This document shows, piece by piece, positions 63,620 to 64,000 of a stretch of 64,000 nt of DNA (positions within the stretch are counted from its first letter, which is position 1; each line of letters opens with the position of its first letter). The stretch is taken from assembly GCF_963677945.1 (NCBI RefSeq), contig NZ_OY782578.1:1947258-2011257 (forward strand). The letters are read 5' to 3'. A model generated the notes under the pieces. That model was not told where the DNA came from. It saw only the letters and a list, made by a program, of their open reading frames with translations, and did no database searches. Both the position numbers and the translations under genes were made by a program. The DNA is from an uncultured Bacteroides sp. Lineage in GTDB: Bacteria > Bacteroidota > Bacteroidia > Bacteroidales > Bacteroidaceae.

Positions 63620-64000
63620 ATGAACAGAAAGTTCTTTTTTCTTCTTATTGTCTTTCAGTTATTCTGTTTTCAATCTAATTCTCAAATAAAACCAATAAAG
63701 GAATTTGATAATATTAGTCGGGGAGATGAGTGTGTAAACTGCTTCTTTCAGGACTATCGAGGCTTAATTTGGGTGGGCACCAACCGAGGCCTTTTTTCAT
63801 ATAATGGATATTCGTTGGACAAGAATATTCCTCAGGCATCAGGTGATGTTATAAATATGGCTGTTAACTGCTCGCTAAAAGTTGATTCTACTCATTTTTA
63901 TCTAGGCTGTAATTCCGGCATTCTGCTGTTTGATATTGAAAAATGTAGATATACTTTGTTGCCTGCAACATCATCAAATGATGTCCGTTCAATGGTTTGG
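63620..64000 (+). CDS. Hybrid two-component sensor/regulator, N-terminal part only
   Basis: The frame is open to the window edge (127 codons). It starts with a signal peptide (MNRKFFFLLIVFQLFCFQSNS) and continues with β-propeller repeats of the Reg_prop type, such as FQDYRGLIWVGTNRGLFSYNG. This is the normal start of Bacteroides hybrid two-component systems, whose periplasmic propeller senses an oligosaccharide and whose cytoplasmic end carries kinase, receiver and AraC domains. The later domains lie outside the window, so they are inferred. Confidence 0.82.
   Translation, partial: MNRKFFFLLIVFQLFCFQSNSQIKPIKEFDNISRGDECVNCFFQDYRGLIWVGTNRGLFSYNGYSLDKNIPQASGDVINMAVNCSLKVDSTHFYLGCNSGILLFDIEKCRYTLLPATSSNDVRSMVW

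Overview
The window is low-GC DNA from a Bacteroidales bacterium, most likely a Bacteroides species. The evidence is a SusC/SusD pair, promoters of the Bacteroides TAnnTTTG type, 'MKK…' lipoprotein signals, glycan-degrading enzymes and a hybrid two-component regulator. The species cannot be named from sequence alone.

Region 1 (1-18.5 kb) is core genome. On the minus strand an operon-like run carries pdxA, a nucleotidyltransferase/ATP-grasp fusion, a CDP-alcohol phosphatidyltransferase, a flippase-like membrane protein and the first 46 bases of a HAD hydrolase; this set resembles an inositol-phospholipid locus. Next come rlmN, tRNA-Gly, tRNA-Tyr, ribH and a TPR membrane protein. The plus strand then carries recF and a DUF721 gene. 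They converge on a minus-strand run of M3 peptidase, small lipoprotein, dCMP deaminase-like protein, S41 protease and 5-formyl-THF cyclo-ligase. An LTA-synthase-like protein, an Xaa-Pro aminopeptidase and an EamA transporter follow on the plus strand.

Region 2 (18.68-20.25 kb) is an IS3-family insertion sequence with 25-bp terminal inverted repeats, a CTT target duplication, an A7 slippery site between orfA and orfB, and an orfB broken by a one-base deletion. It sits at the boundary between core genes and the accessory region.

Region 3 (20.7-43.9 kb) is a 23-kb one-direction polysaccharide utilization locus (PUL). It encodes an FAD oxidoreductase, two DUF4434 paralogues, a sugar porter, an AGE-family epimerase, SusC, SusD, a SusE-position DUF5018 lipoprotein, three GHL10-type glycosidase-like paralogues, a phosphoesterase, two SGNH-type esterases and a DUF5009 membrane acyltransferase-like protein. 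No member of a well-characterised endo-acting glycosidase family is present, so the substrate is unknown. A near-identical hairpin repeat lies just outside each end of the locus.

Region 4 (43.9-45.04 kb) looks gene-free at first sight but holds two tandem copies of a small transcription unit on the minus strand. Each has a TATCTTTG promoter box, an upstream palindrome, a leader hairpin, a 44-45-codon gene and a terminator hairpin. The proteins are clearly paralogous and I do not recognise them. I consider this the best candidate for something undescribed.

Region 5 (45.0-64.0 kb) is a second sugar-use region: an AraC regulator divergent from a sugar porter, a GH2 enzyme, a DUF5107-TPR protein and a GH35-like enzyme in one operon; a 0.7-kb intergenic region with an array of four CACCCGGGTG palindromes spaced exactly 23 bp apart; an unknown membrane protein; a second GH2 enzyme with an inserted PA14-like domain; a divergent acetylxylan-esterase-like protein; and the start of a hybrid two-component sensor.
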